Assembly (NCBI RefSeq): GCF_003860215.1
Contig: NZ_RQYH01000002.1
Coordinates: 62,001 to 126,000 of the forward strand
Source of the DNA: Desulfovibrio sp. OH1186_COT-070
Lineage (GTDB): Bacteria; Desulfobacterota; Desulfovibrionia; Desulfovibrionales; Desulfovibrionaceae
DNA length: 64,000 nt
Direction: 5' to 3'
The notes under the pieces are model-generated. The model was not told the DNA's origin, ran no database searches, and worked only from the letters and a program-made list of their open reading frames with translations. Position 1 is the stretch's first letter. Each line of letters opens with the position of its first letter. Below, in pieces: positions 10,006 to 21,181 of the stretch. The translations under genes were made by a program, and so were the position numbers.

Positions 10006-13000
10006 TTACTTCCCCATCTTTCCTCGGCGTGAAGCTCTTGCAGCCAGCCTTTTTTCCGCATGAGCGCGTCCTTCGTCAGCGGCATTGCTCTCTTTCCCGG
10101 AGATGAGCCGGGCCAAAGCGCGGACACTCGGCGCCTCAAAAAGCTGGATGAGAGCTATGGGCTTTGACAAAACCTGACAAAGATCACGATGGATCTTCAC
10201 CATCAAAAGCGACGTTGCCCCAAGATCAAAAAACCTGTCATCAAGGCTGAAAAGCCTCGTGCCCAGATGCTTCGCCACGACATCGCGGATCTGTTCCTCA
10301 AGTTCCGTCCCTTTTTCGTCCGCTCCGGATTCTTCCCGCCCCGGCGGCGGCAGCCGCTTGCGGTCCACCTTGCCATTGTCGGTAAGCGGCAGGCGATCAA
10401 GAAATACATAGCGCTGCGGAACCATATAGAGGGGAAGCCTGTTGCGGAGAGCCGCGCGTATATCTTCTTTGTCGGGGGGAGATTGCGCGTCTTGCGACAC
10501 AATGTAGCCCACCAGACTGCCCGCCCCTCCTGTGGGCATGACGGCGGCTACCGCGGCCGCCACGCTGTCCAGGGAGAGCAGGGCTTCTTCGATTTCGCCA
10601 AGTTCTATACGAAAACCGTTGATTTTGACCTGCGTATCCTGACGCCCCAGAAATTCGATCTGCCCGTTGCCGCGCCACCGGCCCATGTCTCCCGTACGGT
10701 AAAGTTTTTCACCGCTCCGGGGGTGAGTAATGAACCGGCTGTCTGTCAGCGAGGCATCCCCTATGTAGCCAAGGGCTACCCCGCGGCCTCCTATGAAGAT
10801 TTCGCCGACAACGTCGTCGGGGCATGGGCTGAGGTCTTCGTGCAGAACGTCCACACTTTGATGGGTTAGGGCACGGCCATAAGGAATGGATTTCCACCCG
10901 GGCGGCGGATCTTCACGCGATATGTCATACGCGATGGACCAGATGGCCGCCTCGGTTGCACCACCAAGGCTGACAAGCTTCGTTTCCGGCGAAAACCGGT
11001 ACGATTCTGCGGGCAGCCGGGTTGGGACCCAGTCCCCGGAAAGCAGGGCCAGCCTCGGCATCTGCTCCAGGGCTTCTCCATATTCGATGAACATCTGCCA
11101 GAGGGTTGGCACGGAATTCCATATGGTCACAGGATGTGCGGCAAGACGTTGCAGCCAGACAGAAGGATCGCGCCGTTCGGAATCTTCGGGCAAGACAAGA
11201 TGCCCCCCCACGGCCAGCACTCCGAAAATGTCGTACACCGAAAGGTCAAAAGAAAGGGCGGACAAGGCAAAAACACTGTCCGACGCGCAAACTCCGAACC
11301 GCGTATTGATGTCGCGAATGGTGTTCTGCGCCGCCCTGTGCGTCATCATCACGCCCTTGGGCGTTCCCGTTGTTCCGGAAGTGAATATCACATAGGCCAG
11401 CCTGTCCGGCGAAAAACCCTGCCCTTGTGAAAGAGCGTCACCTCCGGCCGTGTGGAGCACACCGTTGCTGCCGGGAACAACCAGCGGAAGCCCCGCCCAG
11501 TCCCGAGAATCGTCCTCCGGGGCTGCCACCACGGCGCGGATGCCCTGCCGCAGCACAGCGCTTCGCCGCGCCAAGGGCCAGGTGGGGTCCACGGGCACAT
11601 ATGCGGCACCGGTCAAAAGCACCCCGAAAACAGCGGCCACTTGCCGCCACCCTTTGGGAAGCCCCACAGCCACAAGCACACTCTCCGTGTCCTTTGGCAA
11701 CACCTCCCGCAGGCGGCGGGCTACCGCATGGGCCTCCGCAAACAGTTCACCGAAGGTCAGCACCCGGTCCGGCGCAAAAATGGCGGTTTTCTCCGGAACG
11801 TTCCGGACCTGATCCAGAAAGCCTTGATGGAGCAGGCTGTCGTCCCTGTCAAAGGAGGGTGGAGGTGCTTCACGCCTCAGACGCTGTTCCTCCGGCAACG
11901 GCATGGCAACGGGCAATCGCCAGTCCGTTTGGGGCTGTGAAAGCGTTCTGATGAGCCGGGCGTAGCTTTTGAACATGGCTCCGAGCACAGCCTCATCAAA
12001 AATACCGTCCACAACGTCCCAGTTGAAGACCAGCCTTCCCTCCTCTTCAAGCACCTGATGGTCCAGCCATATCTGGGGCGTCTGTGTGATGGTGAAAGCC
12101 GGCTTGCCGAACACGGCATTGTCTGTATTCAGTACCTCTCCTACATCGCCCGCGCCTATAGCGCTGGTGAAGACAATGGGCATCAGGACGGAATGCTTCA
12201 GCTTTTCTGACAAAAGCTGAAGAACCTTGATACCCGAAAAGGTGCTGTGTTCAAAATCCTTCCAGAAGGTGGCATCAAGCGTGCGGGCATAGTCAACAAA
12301 ATTTTCGTCGGGCCGCATCTTTCTGGCGGTTGAAAGCATTGTGGCGGTAAAATCACCCACGACTTCCTCAATCGCCGGGTTTTCCGAATCTCTGTTAAAC
12401 ACCGTTACATTGAGACAGAACTCCGGCTTGCTCGCCCACTGCCCGATGGTCGCGGCAAAGGCGGCGTAAAGCGCCACCGACGGAGTCAGGGCATAGCGGC
12501 CGCATGAAGCCTTGAAAGAACGCCATTCTTCCAGTTGAAGGCCGTTTCGCAGACGCTTGAAGCGCTGCGTCGCGGGCTGGTTTTCCCTAACGGGCAGCAG
12601 GGGTGCTGCGGGAAAGTCCTTCAAACGGTTCTGCCAGTATTTACGGCAGTTCTCATAAAAAGCGGTCTGCTCCCGGCGTTTCAGCTCTTCGGCATACTGC
12701 CCGAAGGTCATGCCGGGGGCAGGCAGGTCCGCATGGGGATTGGTGTAATAGAAGCCCAGTTCCCGCAGGCAATTGCCTATGCTGTACACGTCTGCCATCA
12801 CAGCGTCGCAGCTCAGGTGGATGCGCACGAAGTCGTCCGTGACGATGCTTGCGCCCAAGGTGATCACCGGCCAGACCGAAAGGTCCGGTACCCGGTGGGA
12901 AAAGGCCTGACGTTTGTCCTCAAGGCGTTGCGCTTTTTCTTTTTCGTCCAGCGCGCGAAGGTCATCAACCTCCCAGGGCAAGGGCGGCACAACGGGCTGC

Positions 13001-13311
13001 ACGCGGAACCGCCCTTCACGGCTCACTGTGGCACGCAGCATGTCATGCCGGGCAATGACCTTGTCCCAAGCGGCCTGAAGCCGATCCGTATCCAGCGCCC
13101 CGCAGTCGAACTCCTGATAGCCATGGCTTGCCACGCCACCCAGGTTCACGCCAGCCGTGCGCCCAACCCAATATGCCCACTGGACGTCGGTCATGGGAAA
13201 TTCCAGCGGCGCAGTGTCCCCTGAGGCATTCTTTTCCGTCACCGGGCTGGACAGACCTTTTTCTTTCGCCATCCGGGCAAACAAGTGCAACTGGTCCGCT
13301 GTCAAACTCAC
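10006..13311 (-). CDS. NRPS module Cy-A-PCP, cysteine-incorporating
   Basis: 1101 residues. A short N-terminal helical stretch (1-28) probably docks to the preceding PKS. The heterocyclization domain at about 30-470 starts with FPMTDVQWAYWVG and carries DAVMADVYS, the DxxxxDxxS signature that replaces HHxxxDG in Cy domains. The A domain at about 500-965 has [16 protein letters not shown], and pocket residues D-L-Y-N-L-S-L-I-W read from FDLSVYD, WNSVPT, LLSGD and [11 protein letters not shown]; this is the established cysteine code. PCP Ser sits in LGATSLLMV near residue 1033, followed by a basic tail (1065-1101) that could be a docking segment. Reaction: activate Cys, condense it onto the polyketide-extended chain and cyclize to a thiazoline. 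The ATG overlaps the stop of the upstream PKS by 4 bp (ATGA). Confidence 0.93.
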   Translation of the reverse strand: MSLTADQLHLFARMAKEKGLSSPVTEKNASGDTAPLEFPMTDVQWAYWVGRTAGVNLGGVASHGYQEFDCGALDTDRLQAAWDKVIARHDMLRATVSREGRFRVQPVVPPLPWEVDDLRALDEKEKAQRLEDKRQAFSHRVPDLSVWPVITLGASIVTDDFVRIHLSCDAVMADVYSIGNCLRELGFYYTNPHADLPAPGMTFGQYAEELKRREQTAFYENCRKYWQNRLKDFPAAPLLPVRENQPATQRFKRLRNGLQLEEWRSFKASCGRYALTPSVALYAAFAATIGQWASKPEFCLNVTVFNRDSENPAIEEVVGDFTATMLSTARKMRPDENFVDYARTLDATFWKDFEHSTFSGIKVLQLLSEKLKHSVLMPIVFTSAIGAGDVGEVLNTDNAVFGKPAFTITQTPQIWLDHQVLEEEGRLVFNWDVVDGIFDEAVLGAMFKSYARLIRTLSQPQTDWRLPVAMPLPEEQRLRREAPPPSFDRDDSLLHQGFLDQVRNVPEKTAIFAPDRVLTFGELFAEAHAVARRLREVLPKDTESVLVAVGLPKGWRQVAAVFGVLLTGAAYVPVDPTWPLARRSAVLRQGIRAVVAAPEDDSRDWAGLPLVVPGSNGVLHTAGGDALSQGQGFSPDRLAYVIFTSGTTGTPKGVMMTHRAAQNTIRDINTRFGVCASDSVFALSALSFDLSVYDIFGVLAVGGHLVLPEDSERRDPSVWLQRLAAHPVTIWNSVPTLWQMFIEYGEALEQMPRLALLSGDWVPTRLPAESYRFSPETKLVSLGGATEAAIWSIAYDISREDPPPGWKSIPYGRALTHQSVDVLHEDLSPCPDDVVGEIFIGGRGVALGYIGDASLTDSRFITHPRSGEKLYRTGDMGRWRGNGQIEFLGRQDTQVKINGFRIELGEIEEALLSLDSVAAAVAAVMPTGGAGSLVGYIVSQDAQSPPDKEDIRAALRNRLPLYMVPQRYVFLDRLPLTDNGKVDRKRLPPPGREESGADEKGTELEEQIRDVVAKHLGTRLFSLDDRFFDLGATSLLMVKIHRDLCQVLSKPIALIQLFEAPSVRALARLISGKESNAADEGRAHAEKRLAARASRRGKMGK

Positions 13312-16300
13312 CGGGACACCTCCAGAGATTTTGAAACCTCTTCCGGCTCCATTTTCTTGATCTTCTCAAACAGCTCGGCTAATGCGAACAGACGCTCTTT
13401 TTCCTCAGCGGATTCAGTCAGACTGTCCGCAATGTTCGCGACATTTCTGCGCCTGAAGATCAGCGCCACGCTGAACGCGGGAAGGGCAAACAATTCACGT
13501 ATTTCTTTTGCCAAAGGCATGGCCATGAGGCTATCGCCGCCCAGTTCAACATAGTCGTCGTCAATGCCGATCCCGCGCAGGCCAAGGCGGGCCTCAAAAA
13601 GCTCAAGCAGCACGCGGTCCAAGGCGTGGCGGGCTCCTCTCCATTCCACAGCCAGCGCAGGGCGCGGCGCTGCACCTTCCACTTTCAGGTCCGCCGCCTC
13701 CAGCGCGTCCGTCGCCAGCCCGCGCTTGCCGCGCGCTTCTTCCAGCATGGAAAGGAGGCTCCGCCCGCTCACCACGGGCAGCGGCGTTTCAAGCTCCAGG
13801 CAGAAGCCCAAAGCACGCCTGGCCTCGGCCGGCGTAACTCCGCCCACCAGTTCTTCTCCCGAAAGACGCTCGTGCAGCGAGGCCATTTTGTTGATCATGC
13901 CCACCTGTTTCCAGACATCCCAACGTATGCTCAGAACGCGCGCCGCTCGCCGCGACTGTTGCCGTGAGGCCCATGTGTCCAGCAGGATGTTCGCCGCGGT
14001 ATTGTCCAGTTGGCCCACTGAACCGCACAACGCGCCGATGGAGGTATTGATGACGACAAAATCTACCTCCCTGCTGTCCATGATTCGCTCCATGCCAGAC
14101 AGGGGAACGATTTTCGCCTTCCAGTTGTCCGTATCTTCAATGTTTGCGGTCTGCGTCTGCATCAAGCCGCCGCCGGTGACCCCAGTGGCGTGAACGATGC
14201 CGCCGATGTCATCGTGCGCTTTCAGAATTTCATCGATCACCTTCAGAAAAGCGTCACTGTCGTTACTGTCCGCGGTGTACGGCAATATCGTTGTCCATTC
14301 GTTTGCGGCCTGCTCCCAGAAACCGGAGGGGCGGGGATGGCGTTGCAGCGGCAGAAGGGTGATGTGACTCCGCTGCTCTTCGGCAAGCGCAGCCAGATCT
14401 TCCATAAAGGTGCGCCCAATTCCGCCGCTGCCGCCCAGCACAAGATAGGCGGCACCATCACGCAAGCGTACGGGCGAAGAGGTTTCGGACTCCCGTTGCA
14501 GCGTCACGGGAATTTCCTGCCAGAACATGCCGGAACGGACAGCCACAAGCGAAGTCAGGGCTGAGGCCGCCAAGCTGTTGGTTACGGCATGTTCCAGAAT
14601 GTGCGCCATGGTCAGGTCTGACAGTCCTTTTTCCACATCCAACACGCAAGCCAAGGTATTTTTGGCTTCAAAAGGCAAAACGCGGGCCGGAGCCAACAGA
14701 ATGCTCCTTTCGGCGCAGAGCTCTTCCGCTCCGAAAGTCGCTGCCCCGGAAACGGGCCAGTATACGCTCAGCGGGCGCTCCCCGGACAATTCCGCCAGCC
14801 GGGCGCAGAATGCGACCGCCTGCCGGCAAACGCGGGCGGCAGTCGCAAGGTCATTGCCCCCTTCGCCAAAGAAGCGGCAATCCACCAGCACATCGGGGAT
14901 GGTTTCGCAACGCGTGAAATCCTCAAGCGCAGGGAACAGAACAACTTTCCAGCCCCGCCGCTCCAGTTCTGCGGCGCAGCCAGAACCCGCAACGCCAAGG
15001 AAGCCGATGACCCCGGAAAATGTGGAGGGGCGCGCCAAAAACATCTGCTGCCAGCACAAGGTTGAAACTTCCGCGCCTTCCGCCGACAGCGCGCGCACAT
15101 GCCCTTGCAGAGCGGGTTCCACCCGCAGGGCTTGCCGTTCAAAGGGATAGCCCGGCAGCGCGACAGTGCGTCCGCCGCCGTTCAGGGCATCCACTTTTTC
15201 CCAGTCTGCCTGGCCACCCTGCTGCCACAACTGGCCGATGGCCTCCAGCAGGGCGGCGTTTTCTCCAGTTCTGCCCTGTTCGGACGGCATTACCGGAATA
15301 ACGGGGGGCCTTCCCTTGAAAGCAGGATGACGGCGTAGCATGGCGCTCAGCTTGCGTGACGGGCCCACCTCAAGCATGATGACGTGCCCGCTCCCGCAGA
15401 GCGTGGAAATTTCATCCGAAAGGAGCACCGGCTCACACATCTGGCGCACCCAGTACTCTGGATCCGTCATCTCGTCGCCTTCGAGCAGGCCCCCGGTGAC
15501 GTTGGAAAGGACGCGCAGCCGGGGCCTGTGCAGCGTAACACCCTGCAAAACCTTGCGCAGATGCGGCTTGGCGCTTTCGAGCAGGCTGGAATGCCCGGCC
15601 TTTTCGGAGGAAATTCTGGACACGGGCACATTTTCCGCCTCCAGGGCGGCCTGCAGATCGTCAATGCCTTGCACTGCCCCCGAAGCCACGCAGCCATTGG
15701 GGGAAATGACCGCGCCGACGGAAATGCCTTCAGGCAGTTTTTTTTGCAGGGCATCGCGCCCCATCTGCACAAAAAGCATGGCCCCCGGCGGGGATGCGCC
15801 GATCAACCGCGTGCGCGCCACATACAGGCGGACGGCGTCCTTCTCGGAAAAAACTCCCGCTATGGTCGCAGCGACATATTCTCCGGCGGAATGCCCCATC
15901 ACATAGGACGGCCTTATCCCCAGAGCCTCCAGCAAGCGAGCCAGAGCGTACTCCACCGCAAAAAGCGCAAACGGTCCGGCCTCCACCAATGCTTCGGAAT
16001 TTTCCGGCGCGGAAATCGCGTCCAGCACGTCAATACCCGCTTCTTCCCGGAACAAGGCGCAGATGCCGTCAAACGCTTTCCTGAAGGCGGGCTGTCCTTC
16101 ATGCAACTCCAGCGCCATACCCGGATACTGCGAGCCAAACCCCGGAAAAAGAAAGGCCACGGGCGCGGCACTGGCCGCATCCTCAAGGCGTGTTGCCCTG
16201 TGCAGCAGTCGGGGCGACTGCAACAATCTTTGCAGCGAGGGCGTGTCCTGGCAGGCCAAGCTCAGGCGGAAGGCGTGCATGTCCCGTCCGAGAAGCAGGG

Positions 16301-17705
16301 TATGCGCCACATCGGCCAGCGGTTCGGGCCGTTCGCGCAGCCAGTCGTTCAGCTCTTCCACACGTTTTGCCAGGGCCATTTCCGTCTTGGCGGACAGGAC
16401 GACAAGCGCTGCCCCGGCATGTGGCGAAGCTGCCGGAACCACTCCCTCCTCCAGAATCAGGTGCACATTGTTCCCGCCGATCCCCAGAGAATTGACGGCG
16501 GCCTTGCGGGTCTTCCCTTCTGCAACCACCCAGTCCACGGTGCTGTCGGCTATGCGGAAGGGGCTTTTTTCAAGATTCAGACGAGGATTGGGCGCGCGAA
16601 AATCCAGCGAGGCGGGAATGATCTTGTGGTGAAGCGCCAGAACGGTTTTGATCAGGCTCGCAACACCGGCGGCCGCATTCAGATGCCCTATGCCCGTTTT
16701 GACAGACCCCAGCAGGCAGTATTGCTTCGGCGCGCCGTCCGGTAGGGCCCACGCCTGTGTGAGAGCCGCCACTTCCATGGGATCGCCGATGGGCGTTCCC
16801 GTGCCATGACCTTCAACATAACCTATTTCAAGAGGATCAACGCCGGACATGGCCAGAGCATCGGCCATGACTGCGGCCTGTCCGGAAACGGAGGGGGCAT
16901 AAAAACCGGTTTTGTCCGCTCCGTCGTTACCAACGGCAAAACCGGAAATAACGGCATAGACCACGTTATTATCACGCAGGGCGTCCTCAAAACGCTTCAG
17001 AACGACCACAGCGGCCCCTTCCCCTTCGTTCACGCCGCTGGCATCGTCACTGTACGCCCGGACGTGCCCGTCCATGGAAAGCGCGCCTTCCGGCTCATAC
17101 CTGTAGCTGACGTTTTCGCTGGTTTTCAACCCGGCGCCACCGGCCAGCGCCATATCGCACTGACCGGAAAGAATCGCCTGGCAGGCCATGGCCACCGCCG
17201 CAAGCGAAGAGGAGCAGGCGCACTGCACCGTCAGGGCCGGACCTTTGAGGTTCAGCTTGTAGGCAACGCGTGCGGCCAGATAGTCCTTATCGCTGGCCGC
17301 GAGCAGATCGACCAGATCAAGAGGCGTTCCGTGCAACAGGCTATCGGCAAAACGCAACGCATAACCGTTGAAGTTGCAACTGCCGAACACGCCAACAAGA
17401 TCGCGCGAGGCGCACGGAGGAACGCCTGCGTGCTCCATGGCCAAATAGGCACATTCCAGAAAAAGCCGCTGCTGTGGGTCCAGCAATTTGGCCTCACGCG
17501 CGGAAATGGCAAAAAAGTTGGCGTCAAAGTGGTCGGCGTTGTCGAGCGAAAATCCGTAGCTGACCCGTCCGTTTTCGGCTGGGGCCAGCATTTTTCCGCC
17601 GGATACGCCCGAACGCAGGTTGTGCCAGAAGGCGTCCAGATTCTCCGCTCCAGGAAAGCGTCCGGCCATGCCTATTATGGCTATTTTCAAGGAATTTTCG
17701 TTCAT
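13308..17705 (-). CDS. Type I PKS module KS-AT-(psi)KR-ACP with KR lacking catalytic Tyr
   Basis: 1465 residues. KS at about 6-430 has CACSSS, EGHGTGTP and GIGHLNAA. AT at about 515-830 has the nucleophile Ser606 in GHSAGEY and the specificity-region motif KAGHSS where malonyl-ATs usually read HAFHS. A structural KR half at about 890-1075 is followed by a KR with intact GGSGGIG (about 1088) and a Ser in INTS. The usual Tyr of GQ..Y.AAN is Asn1235 (GQLDNTAAN), so ketoreduction may not occur. ACP Ser in GGDSLM is near 1390, with a charged helical C-terminal docking tail at 1430-1465. This is the only AT visible in the whole line and may also load the AT-less module downstream (inference). It overlaps both neighbours by 4 bp (ATGA), showing tight translational coupling. 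Confidence 0.92.
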   Translation of the reverse strand: MNENSLKIAIIGMAGRFPGAENLDAFWHNLRSGVSGGKMLAPAENGRVSYGFSLDNADHFDANFFAISAREAKLLDPQQRLFLECAYLAMEHAGVPPCASRDLVGVFGSCNFNGYALRFADSLLHGTPLDLVDLLAASDKDYLAARVAYKLNLKGPALTVQCACSSSLAAVAMACQAILSGQCDMALAGGAGLKTSENVSYRYEPEGALSMDGHVRAYSDDASGVNEGEGAAVVVLKRFEDALRDNNVVYAVISGFAVGNDGADKTGFYAPSVSGQAAVMADALAMSGVDPLEIGYVEGHGTGTPIGDPMEVAALTQAWALPDGAPKQYCLLGSVKTGIGHLNAAAGVASLIKTVLALHHKIIPASLDFRAPNPRLNLEKSPFRIADSTVDWVVAEGKTRKAAVNSLGIGGNNVHLILEEGVVPAASPHAGAALVVLSAKTEMALAKRVEELNDWLRERPEPLADVAHTLLLGRDMHAFRLSLACQDTPSLQRLLQSPRLLHRATRLEDAASAAPVAFLFPGFGSQYPGMALELHEGQPAFRKAFDGICALFREEAGIDVLDAISAPENSEALVEAGPFALFAVEYALARLLEALGIRPSYVMGHSAGEYVAATIAGVFSEKDAVRLYVARTRLIGASPPGAMLFVQMGRDALQKKLPEGISVGAVISPNGCVASGAVQGIDDLQAALEAENVPVSRISSEKAGHSSLLESAKPHLRKVLQGVTLHRPRLRVLSNVTGGLLEGDEMTDPEYWVRQMCEPVLLSDEISTLCGSGHVIMLEVGPSRKLSAMLRRHPAFKGRPPVIPVMPSEQGRTGENAALLEAIGQLWQQGGQADWEKVDALNGGGRTVALPGYPFERQALRVEPALQGHVRALSAEGAEVSTLCWQQMFLARPSTFSGVIGFLGVAGSGCAAELERRGWKVVLFPALEDFTRCETIPDVLVDCRFFGEGGNDLATAARVCRQAVAFCARLAELSGERPLSVYWPVSGAATFGAEELCAERSILLAPARVLPFEAKNTLACVLDVEKGLSDLTMAHILEHAVTNSLAASALTSLVAVRSGMFWQEIPVTLQRESETSSPVRLRDGAAYLVLGGSGGIGRTFMEDLAALAEEQRSHITLLPLQRHPRPSGFWEQAANEWTTILPYTADSNDSDAFLKVIDEILKAHDDIGGIVHATGVTGGGLMQTQTANIEDTDNWKAKIVPLSGMERIMDSREVDFVVINTSIGALCGSVGQLDNTAANILLDTWASRQQSRRAARVLSIRWDVWKQVGMINKMASLHERLSGEELVGGVTPAEARRALGFCLELETPLPVVSGRSLLSMLEEARGKRGLATDALEAADLKVEGAAPRPALAVEWRGARHALDRVLLELFEARLGLRGIGIDDDYVELGGDSLMAMPLAKEIRELFALPAFSVALIFRRRNVANIADSLTESAEEKERLFALAELFEKIKKMEPEEVSKSLEVSR

Positions 17706-20700
17706 GCGGATCTCCTCTGGCGGGCACGCGCTGTCAGAGCGCCGAGTTTTTGTGAGCGAAGCCGGCCACGCTCGGCATCCTCCGGCCGGAATGCTTCAGA
17801 TTCGAGAAAATGCTTCGCCTGGCTGGCAATGGTGGTGTACTGAAAAACGGACACTACCGGGACAGGCCGTTTCAAAGCCTTTGTCAGCTTGGCCGCCAGC
17901 TGGATGGCAAGAAATGACGTGCCTCCCGCCTCAAAGAAGGAAACCGCCACTCCGGGCCGCACGCCGTTCAGAACCGCTGCCCATATGTCAGCTATCATTT
18001 TTTGCCCTTGCGTTTCCGGAATCGCGGCATCATCTCTTTGCGCCGTGCGCAGCGCGTCCCCGGCCCTGGAGGTCAGCGCACGGCGGTCAATCTTGCCGTT
18101 GACGGAAAGAGGGAGGGCGGATTCGATGCATATGGCGGCGGGCAGCCAAGAAGCGGGCAGCTTTTTTTTCAGCGCATCGCGCATTGCCGAGGCATCAAGA
18201 TTCTGCCCGATCCGGGGCACGGCGTAGAGAACAATTTTGTGGACTCCTTCATCGTGCGCGATTACGGCCACCGCCTGTCTGACTCCGGAAATTCCGACCG
18301 TGGCGGCTTCAATTTCGCCCAGTTCTATGCGCATGCCGTTGATTTTGACCTGCGTGTCCTCGCGGCCGAGAAACTCGATATCGCCATCGGGCAGCAAGCG
18401 CCCCCAGTCGCCTGTCCTGTACAGCCGCTCGCCGCTTTCGGGGTGGCGCACAAAGGCGCTGGCCGTCAGTTCTGGCCTGTGGAGATAGCACTCCGCAAGC
18501 CCAACGCCCGCAATGTGGATTTCGCCCGGCGTCCATTGCGGGCATGGCCGCATTTCCGTATCAAGAACATACAGCGCCTGCCCGGAAAGCGCTTTCCCAT
18601 AGGGAACAGTCTTCTGACCAAGAGCGACGCCTTTCACGACTTTTTCGACCGACCAGATCGCGGCTTCTGTTGCCCCTCCCATGCTGATCAGCCCTGGTTT
18701 CTGGGGAAGGGCGAGGATATCCCGCGCAAGCTCCACCGGAAGCCAGTCCCCGCTCAGCATGAACAACCGCAGCGACTCCAGGGAGATGCCGGAGGCCCGC
18801 GCGGCTTCCAATAACAACTGGGCCAGCGCCGGAACGGAATTCCACACGGTCACGCCCTCACGGGTGACCAGCCTCGCCCATTCATGCGGATCGGGCAGGG
18901 CGGCGTGCGGAGGAATCACCAGGCATGCCCCGGCAGCCAAGGCGCCGAAAATGTCGTACACGGAAAGGTCAAAATTGAGCTGTGACGCCGCAAACAGCCT
19001 GTCTTCAGGGCCTACACCGTTTCTGGAATTGACATCCAATATCGTATTAAGGGCAGCCTTGTGGGAAACAGCGACTCCTTTGGGTTTTCCGGTGGAACCG
19101 GAAGTAAAGATCACATAGGCCACCTCAGCAGGGTCTGCAGGCAGAAGTGTGGTATCGGGGAGCGCCTCTTCCCCGGGAAAGGCTGTGCTCACCACAATCT
19201 TTTTGAGTGCCTCCGGCAGTTCCAAAGCCCGCTCTGCATCACACAGGACGGCATCCACCCTGCCTTCTTCAAAAATCGTGGCAACACGGTCTGCGGGATC
19301 ACTCACATTCACCGGCAGATAGGCTGCGCCGGCCCGCAATACGGCCAGAACCGCCGCCACCTGCCACCAGCCCCGCGGCAAGGCAATCCCCAGCAAACCG
19401 CCATTCCGGGCCAGACCGGACGTCGCAAGCCTGTGGGCAAGCATGCGGCTGGCGCGTTCAAGCTCCGCATAGGTAACTGTTCTTTCAGGGGTAACCAGCG
19501 CGGGCGCATGGGGCGTTCTGGCGGCACTTTTCAGGAAGGGTTCCACAAGATTCCGGTCCGCGCCCGGCAGAAGCTCCAGCACCGCCGCCTCTCTCCTTTT
19601 CAGGCACAGAGACTGGGCCGGGCAGTACCAAGCGTCGTCCCGCGTCAATTCACGGGCCAGTTGCAGGAAAAATTCGAATACCCCGGCAAGAAAGCCCTCA
19701 GGAAAAAGCCCGTCCACATAATCCCAGATAATGGAAACACCCCCCCGGAAATCCACGGCCTGAACGTCAATCCATGTCTGTGGGGCCTGATTTCGGGCGA
19801 AAACCAACCTTCCGAAACGGGAGGCCACATCCAGATAACTGTTGACCCCGCTGCCCGCCGCGCACGTCAGCACCACAGGCAAAGGATTTTCGTTAGTTAT
19901 GCCATGGGCCCGCGCGATTTCCAGGTTTACCTCCGCGCCACTTGTTCCGGCATGGGAAAGGGCCTGAATGATCTCCGCGTATACCGCGCGACAAAGCGCG
20001 GCAAAATCCTGTCCACCGCCAGTGCGGACAACCACAGGAAGCATGGAGGTAAAATCCCCCAGAACGCCATCATATCTAGCCCGCTCGCCCGACCGGTCAA
20101 AGAGCGTCAGGTTGATGGTCATCTCCGGCTTGCGGCTGAACCGGGAAAGCGCCACAGCCAGCATGGCCGTAAACAGGCCGGCCGGAGTCACGCCGGTTTT
20201 GGCGGCATGGGCCTTAAGCAAACCCCAGTCTTTTGCCTCAACGAAGGACTCCATCCGCAGAATTGTGGGAGGAGTGACTTCCCTGGGCTGCCGCGCCAGC
20301 GGCAGTTGCGGAGCGCGGGGCATCGCGGCGGCCCTGTCGCTCCACCAGGTTTTGTGCTCCGCTGCCGCCTTGCCCGTTTTTCCCGCTTCCACTTCAGAAA
20401 TATACTGTGAAAAAAGGCGGCCAGGAGCGGAAACGTGCCTTCTTCTGCCACTGTAAAGCTCTTGCCACTGGCTCAGCCACAGGGCCAAGGAGGCAATGTC
20501 GAACAGCAGGATGTCAAAGCTGATATGCAGGAATCTGTCAGGAGAGTCCTCGCTTCCGGTGAGGCAAATCCTGAAAAGCGGCCACTCTCCGGCGGGAAGG
20601 ATCTCCGCCTGCATTTCCGCCCGGCGTTTTTCCCGTTCGCCCGGTCCGTTGGCGCGGCTGATGCCGTAGCGCGGCACATGTGCGAGAACTTTCTGACGGC

Positions 20701-21181
20701 CATCGGGCGTCAGGACAACGCGTAACACACTGTGAACGGCTATCGTTGCATTGAGGGCCTCCTCCAGCCGCGCCGGATCAAAGCCACCTTCCGTGGCTTC
20801 AATTTCCAGATAACCATGGGCTGCGATGCCCCCCAGGGGAAAAAACGGCTGACGCCCCATCCAGTAGGCTCTTTGCATGTCCGTCAAGGCAAAGGGTTGC
20901 CCATCCGTGGCCGCTGTTACGGCGGGTTCTTCCGCATATTCCCGCCCGCCCTCCATGAGGCGAAGCCAACCGCCGAGCGTCGCCTCCCGGAGCAGGTCCG
21001 CCAGTTTTACGCTGATCCCCGCTTTCTTGAGCATGGCGGGAAGGCGCATGATCATAAGTGAACTCATGCCCATTTCGATCAGGGAGTCGTCCTCGCCGAT
21101 ATCCTGGGGGGAGCAGTTCAGTGCGGCCGCCACCCATGCGCGCAAGCCTTCACGCGAAGTGACCGGCAGTTGGTCAGACAT
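17702..21181 (-). CDS. NRPS initiation/elongation protein ArCP-Cy-A-PCP, cysteine-incorporating
   Basis: 1159 residues from the ATG at 21181, chosen because GGAGGGGAAAAGC precedes it and it overlaps the ligase stop by 8 bp. The aryl carrier domain at 8-75 has phosphopantetheine Ser41 in GMSSLM. The heterocyclization domain at about 95-520 starts [13 protein letters not shown] and contains DILLFDIAS (DxxxxDxxS). The A domain at 540-1010 has [12 protein letters not shown], and pocket residues D-L-Y-N-M-S-M-I-W, a slight variant of the cysteine code. PCP Ser lies in GGTSFLAI near residue 1086. This protein corresponds to the first half of HMWP2/PchE: the ligase loads an aryl acid on the ArCP, Cys is activated, and Cy makes an aryl-thiazoline. 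Unlike HMWP2 there is no second Cy-PCP; the chain passes next to a PKS. Confidence 0.93.
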
